From Zelopaecilomyces penicillatus (taxonomy: Eukaryota; Ascomycota; Sordariomycetes; Hypocreales; Pseudodiploosporaceae), in contig VCCP01000007.1 in the NCBI GenBank assembly GCA_005765155.1, positions 1-64,000 on the forward strand: a DNA stretch of 64,000 bases. Direction: 5' to 3'. The notes under the pieces are model-generated. The model was not told the origin of the DNA and searched no databases. It saw only the letters and a program-made list of their open reading frames with translations. Made by a program: the position numbers and the translations under genes. Positions within the stretch are counted from its first letter, which is position 1, and the number at the start of each line of letters is the position of its first letter. Below are positions 57,901-64,000 of the stretch, in pieces.

Positions 57901-58271
57901 CTGGGAATGACATGGTCAACCTAAGTCTAGGTCTAGCCTATGTACACTACGGGTTGAAACGACAATCAACCAATCGACAGTATCTCTTGCTACAAGGCCA
58001 GTCCTTCATTTCACAGTATGCGCATCCCGACTCGGATAAAAGTAGCTGTTCAGGCGCTGAACGATACTACAATGTTGGGCGACTATTTCAACTGTTAGGT
58101 ATTAGCTATCTCGGCTCTGACTATTATACTCAAGCCTTACAAGAGAACATAGCACAAGAAGGTACAGATACTATCACGAATCTTATTATATTTAATAAGA
58201 TTATTTCTTTGATTACTATAAATAATAAGGAATTAGCATTTCAAATTATAAAAAGAAATTTAATAATATAA
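54949..58271 (+). CDS. tfc4: TFIIIC subunit Tfc4/Sfc4-like TPR protein, 6 exons (exon 1 provisional)
   Basis: Model: 54949-55019 (provisional), 55138-56194, 56255-57092, 57172-57399, 57451-57792, 57871-58271; 978 aa, near yeast Tfc4 (1025 aa). Tfc4 is the TPR scaffold of TFIIIC that recruits TFIIIB to tRNA and 5S genes. An acidic N-terminus (SDSDSDLEELQGDIAKFDES) and an Arg/Gly-rich stretch precede a TPR array starting near KVNQAFLNGDYSKAL, a second TPR block (around DLADELSQCGQPLMAIRYF), and C-terminal TPRs (SYTYAIGYFLRARSLDP, LAYVHYGLKRQ). Introns: 56195-56254 (GTGAGC, branch TTACTAAC, CAG) and 57400-57450 (GTAAGA...TAG) are in frame without stops; removal restores EAL-RHLTWLEPED and WS-VCAIYTNDEE. 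Others are 57093-57171 (GTGAGT, CTAAC) and 57793-57870 (GTATGG...TAG). The 5' exon is unsure because AT-rich DNA begins just upstream. The last 35-40 codons are AT-rich but keep frame and stop. Confidence 0.92.
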
Positions 58272-58302
58272 TTTTATTATAATTTTATTATAATTTATAA
58301 AA

Positions 58303-58513
<211 letters not shown>

Positions 58514-61500
58514 ATTTATTATAAAGATTATAAATATATTTTAGATTAAATTAAAAGGATTTATATTTATAAGCTTATTTAAATTTATTTAACTTTATTT
58601 ACTCCTTTAAATATATATTTATAAAGACTTTATATAATTAATATAAGTAATATAGCTTTATAAATAATATTTCTTTTTTATAATATATTTATTAAATCCT
58701 TTTAAATATATATATATATCCTTGTTATATTATTTATATATAGTCTTTATTATATTATAAATATAAGGTTTATATTTATATTTAAAGTATTTAAAATAAT
58801 TTATTAAATAAATTATATTATTATAGGATTTATATTTATTAAAGGGTTTTTTAAATAAAAGATTCTTTTAATTAATTTCTTTATATATTTAAAAATAATA
58901 ACTTTATAAAAGAATATTATTTTTATTATAATAATACTTTAAGCTAATATAATATTATTTATAAGATTAATTTAATTAAAATCTTTTAATAAATCTTATT
59001 ATTTATTTTATTTTTCTTTTATATTTATTATAATAATATTAAGATATATTTAATCAATATTAAATATAATCTTATAATAATTAAGATATTTATTTTAAAT
59101 ATTAAAGATTTAATAATCTAATTTATAATTTATTAAATTATTTGATAAATATTTAATTATTATTATATCTTTATAGTTTATAATTATAAATATATTAAGA
59201 TAATTATTTATTTTTTTATTAATATTCTTATCTTTTATAATAAATTTATAATAAATTTATTAATATATATATAAAATATAATTTTTAATTTAAAAGTATT
59301 AAATATTTTAAATACTTTTTTAATTATTATTATTTAATTAATTTAATTAATTTAATTTAATTTTATAATAATATTAAATAAATCCTTTAAAATCCTTTAT
59401 AATAATCCTTTTTATTTTAATATTTATAATTTAAAATTAAGATTATATATTTATGATATTATTAATAAATACTTATTATTAATTAATTAATTAAATTATC
59501 TTTAGAAAAATTATCTTTATTAATTAATAAATATTAAAATTCTATTTTAATATTTAATTATTTATATTATTTATTTTATATATAATTTAATATAATATCT
59601 TTTTTAATTCTTTTAATATTAATATATTTAAGATTATAAATATTATAGCTTTTAATATATTAATATATAAAACTTTTATTATATTTTTAATAATATTTCT
59701 TTTTAAATTATTATCTAATATTATAATTTAATATAATAATCCTAATAAATTATTATAAAAAGAATATCTTTATTCTTTATTTATTTTAATATAATAATTA
59801 TTTAATAATTTAATTAAATAATTAAAAGAATAAATATTTTAATTATTCAATTTTTATAATATATATATTATTTAATAATTTAATAATTTAATATTTATAA
59901 TAATTATTTATTATTAAAAAAAGATAATTAATTCTTTATTAATATATTTAAATTTTATTTTAAATATATAATTTTTTTATAATTTTTTATATTTATTTAA
60001 TGTTTTATTAATATTTATATTTATTTTAATTATTATATTAAGAGTTTTAATTAATTATTAATAAATCTATTTTATACTATATAAATTTATTTTCTTAATA
60101 TTATATTTTTCTAATAATTATAGTTATATAATATAATAAATAATTTAATTAATTTATTTATTAATTATATATTTATAATAATATATTTAATTTCTTTTTT
60201 AATATTATAATAAAAAGTTTAATAATTAATTATTAATATTAATATTATTTCTTTAAGTATTTAATTATATTTAAATATTTTTATAATAATAAAGTATTTA
60301 TTAATACTTATATTCTTTATTATATTTCCTTTTTATATTAATAGATTTTTAATATTATTATAATTTAATTTTATTTATATAATAAAGTAATTAATTATTT
60401 AATTATCTTAGCCTTAATAAAGAATAAATTTAAATCTTATTATAATAAAAACCCTTTTTTTAACTTACTTATCTTAAAAGATATTATATTTAATAATATA
60501 AAAGATATATATTCTTTAAATATATTTATTTATTTAAAAAGGCTATTAATAAAAATAATATTATTAAATAACTAAAAAATAATTAAAAGATTATTTTAAG
60601 ATAAAAGAATATTAAAAAGGAAAATTATTATTTTAGGCTTAATATTAAGCTATTTATTATTATAATTAATTAAGATATATAAAACTTAAAAGAGAAGTAA
60701 AATAGCTATAAAAAAGTAATTATAATATTAATAAAGATATTAAATAAAAATAAAGATAAGGGTTTTTATTTTTTTAAAGGTTTTTCTTTTTATATATTAA
60801 ATTAAAAGGGATTATATATCTTAAATTATATAAATATTAAATCTTTTAAAGGATTTAAGCTATAATATATAAATAATAATAATAATAATTTAATTTCTTA
60901 ATAAATAAATTATTTATTAAATTATTAAAAGAAAATATATTTTCTTATTAATCTTTATAATAGATTTATTCTTTAAAGAAATTAATATAATTAATCCTTC
61001 TTTTTATTAATTAATAATATTTTTCTATTTTTCTAATTTTCGTTTTTAATAATATTTTTATAATTTATTTTATTATATTAAATATCTCTTTTTATATCTT
61101 TTTTTTTTAATAGATATATCTTTTATAGCTTTTAAATAAGGCTTTTTATTTATAATCTTTATTTATATTTATTATAATTTATACCAGCTTTTTTATTTTT
61201 TTTATTTATTATATTAATTTAAGTCCTTTTTATTTAATTATATATTTAATATATATATATTTATTTTCTTTTTTAATTAAATATTTAATAATCCTTTAAA
61301 TCTTTTATTTTTTAATATACTTTTTAATTTTAATTAAATATATTTACTTATTTAATATTTTATTAAATACATTAATTATATAAAATATTATATATTAATA
61401 TATAATAAATATTATTTAATTAATTCTTTAATAAATATATAAATTTATTTTATATATTAATAGATTAATATATTTAAACATTTTATAAGGTTTTATTTAT

Positions 61501-61518
61501 TATTATAATTATATTTAT

Positions 61519-61706
61519 AATAATTATTAATAAAATATATATTAAAATATTAAATACTTTAATATATTTATTTATTAAAAGGATTAATTATTTAATAAAT
61601 ATACTTTATATATATTATTATTATATTTATTAAATAATTAATCCTTTTAATAAATAAATATATTAAAGTATTTAATATTTTAATATATATTTTATTAATA
61701 ATTATT
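61519..61706. repeat. 85-bp perfect inverted repeat with 18-nt spacer
   Basis: Left arm 61519-61603 and right arm 61622-61706 are exact reverse complements over 85 bases by eye; arm ends read AATAATTATTAATAAAATAT (outer) and TTTAATAAATATA (inner). The spacer is CTTTATATATATTATTAT. Symmetry breaks down right outside the arms. Confidence 0.93.
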
Positions 61707-61921
61707 TATTATAATTTATTTCTCTAATAAAAGTATAAGTATATACCTTAAAGGGTTTAATAAATATATTGTATAAGAGAATAAGCTATTATAAAGCTAT
61801 ATTAATTATATAAGCTAATATAAGGCCTTTATAAATATATACCTTAAAAAGCAAACTAAGATAAATAGATTTAAAAAAACCTATAGATATAAACCCCTTT
61901 AATTTAATTTAATATATTATA

Positions 61922-62052
61922 ATATAATAGATATAATAGATATAATAGATATAATAGATATAATAGATATAATAGATATAATAGATATAATAGATATAAT
62001 AGATATAATAGATATAATAGATATAATAGATATAATAGATATAATAGATATA
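61922..62052. repeat. 9-bp tandem repeat (GATATAATA), about 14 units
   Basis: About 14 consecutive GATATAATA units in perfect register, ending shortly before repeat B copy 3. Confidence 0.95.
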
Positions 62053-62126
62053 TAGTTATCTTAATATAATATAAATATAAAACTTTTTAAAAACTTAATT
62101 AATTATCTTTAAAAGAGATAAAATAC

Positions 62127-62567
62127 TTTATTAAAAGTAATAAAATATATTAAAAAGTATTTAAACTAATAGAAAAGAAAATTAAAAATATATATAAGAA
62201 AGATTTCTATTAATACCTTAAAAAGCTTTTTAAGGTATAAGAGAAAGATTATTAAGAAAGTATATAAATTAGAAATATTTTATATTTATATAAGGCTAGT
62301 ATTATTTAAAAAGCTTATAGTTATATTAAAGCTATTTTATATTAAACATAGGCTTATTAAAATTATATTAATAAACCAGATATAATTCTATTTTTAAATA
62401 GAAATAACTTTATAAAAAGGAAAAATAATAAATTCTAAATAATAGCTCTAGCTAGTATATATATATAAATATAATCTTTTTCTTTTAATAGTATTTTTAA
62501 TAGTAATTTTATTATTTATAGATATAAGCTTTTATACTATTAAGTATATTAGATTTAGGTAATAAAA
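62127..62567 (+). repeat. Dispersed 441-bp repeat B, copy 3
   Basis: Third direct copy of repeat B, on the far side of tfc4 from the other two. It retains blocks such as AAAACTTATAG-like and TAATAAATTCTAAATAATAG and the TATA-like run. Differences from copies 1 and 2 are mostly A/G and C/T. Confidence 0.75.
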
Positions 62568-64000
62568 TACTATTAATATTAGAATAAATAATAATATTTT
62601 TAGCTTTAATTAAAACATAATTATAATCTTTATAATAAGTATTATAATAATAATAATAATAATATAAAAAGGCTATATAATTACCTCCTTTTATAATATG
62701 ATTTATATTATATTAATATATTAAAGAAAAGAGCTTAAATAAAATTAAAATACTAATATAATTATATAAAGAATATAATATTATTATTATATAAGAACTA
62801 TTAATTAATTTATAAATAAAGATATTCTTTATTATAAAAAAAAAGTATTATATAATATAAAATTATAATTATATAATTATATATATCTATAAATAATATA
62901 ATCTTATAATATAATTATAATAAATTAATAGGGATTAAGCTTATATTATTTTAGAGTAATATAAGAATACTTTTATAATATAATCTATATATTTTGAACC
63001 CTATAATAAAAGGCTATAAATTATATTATTTATAAAAATATTTTAATTATAAGAATAATATATCCTTATAAATAATTTTAATATGTATTATTTAATATAG
63101 AATATTTATTATAAAAATTAATTAAAAGCCTAGATTATATTTAAGCTAGTATAATAATAATATCTTTTTTTTAATTATTCTTTATAAAATAATTATATAA
63201 ATTAAGAATAGCTAATAAATTAATATTATAAATCTAATTTAATATAGCTTGAATTTATTATATAAGTATTAAGGTATTAATATAAATATAATAGGATTTA
63301 ATTACTTTTTATAAATAATAAAATTTAAAACTATAATAAGATCCTATCTTTAAATTAATATAATAAAAGAGTAGGTTTAAGAAAAAATAAATATAATTAA
63401 GATTAAAAAGTTAATTAAATTAATCTTTTATAATTAATAGAAATATCTAGATATTAATCTAAAAATAGATATATTAATAATATAATTATAGAATATTATA
63501 GATAATATAATATTTTAAAGATATAATAAAGCTAAAGAAATATTTATATTTTAATAAAATAAGGCTATTTAAAAAGTAATTTAAAAGCTTAAAAAATAAA
63601 ATATTATTATTATATCTTAAGATTATAAATAAACTTAAATAAATTCTATATTTAAAAACAGAATTATAATAAAATCTTTTATTTAATAAAAAAAAGAATT
63701 AATATAAGCTATTAATATTAATCTTATTAAAAAAAAAGAGAATATAAAACTTAAAAAGATAAATTAAATTTAAAAGTTAAATATCTTTAAAATTATTAAT
63801 ATTATTATTATTAAAGTATAATAATAATATTAAAGTTATTATAATTATAAAGAAAATAATAATTTTAATTAAAAAATTCTTTTTTTTAAAAAAAAAATAA
63901 TAAAAATGCTTAAGATTAATAAAAATAATAAAATCTAAATAAATAAAATAAATTAATTTATAAAGATTAAATAAATACTTTATAATATAAAAATATAAAA

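Overview
The window looks like nuclear DNA of a filamentous ascomycete (Pezizomycotina). Three conserved genes carry short 5' GT/AG 3' introns of 51-79 nt (one candidate is longer), several with CTAAC/CTAAT-type branch sites. They sit at the edges of extremely AT-rich tracts with the signature of repeat-induced point mutation (RIP): almost no CG, very few CA/TG, a large excess of TA, and decayed retrotransposon reading frames in which the changes are C-to-T and G-to-A. I cannot name the species.

Layout. 58-2038 (minus): vts1, a SAM-domain RNA-binding protein, in four exons. 2039-2880: its promoter side, gene-free. 2881-3692: a short AT-rich insertion. 3693-4714: a roughly 1-kb normal-composition island holding a complete four-exon rpl29 gene (ribosomal protein eL29, 65 aa), whose exons are too short to show as a long ORF. 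4715-54944: a continuous AT-rich block of about 50 kb with no intact gene. 54949-58271 (plus): tfc4, the TPR subunit of TFIIIC, with six exons in my model. 58272-64000: AT-rich again.

Inside the large block I could read: a RIP-inactivated Ty3/gypsy element framed by about 315-bp LTRs (5203-12519) with an RT relic on the minus strand; further gypsy pol relics on the minus strand (27.4 kb, 33.7-35.7 kb, 39.8 kb) and on the plus strand (44.6-46.0 kb); a 436-441-bp dispersed repeat in three direct copies, one of them beyond tfc4; two other dispersed repeat pairs; a roughly 400-bp stretch that escaped RIP and carries a 23-bp tandem repeat; and several long, nearly perfect micro- and minisatellites. 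An 85-bp perfect inverted repeat lies at 61.5-61.7 kb.

The genes do not form a pathway. All three are housekeeping genes (mRNA decay control, ribosome, Pol III transcription) next to or enclosed by silenced repeat DNA. The most notable points are the apparent spread of RIP-like mutation into the last coding codons of tfc4 without loss of the frame, and the survival of rpl29 between two AT-rich tracts. I found no new kind of gene system; exon models come from reading splice signals and were not checked against transcripts.
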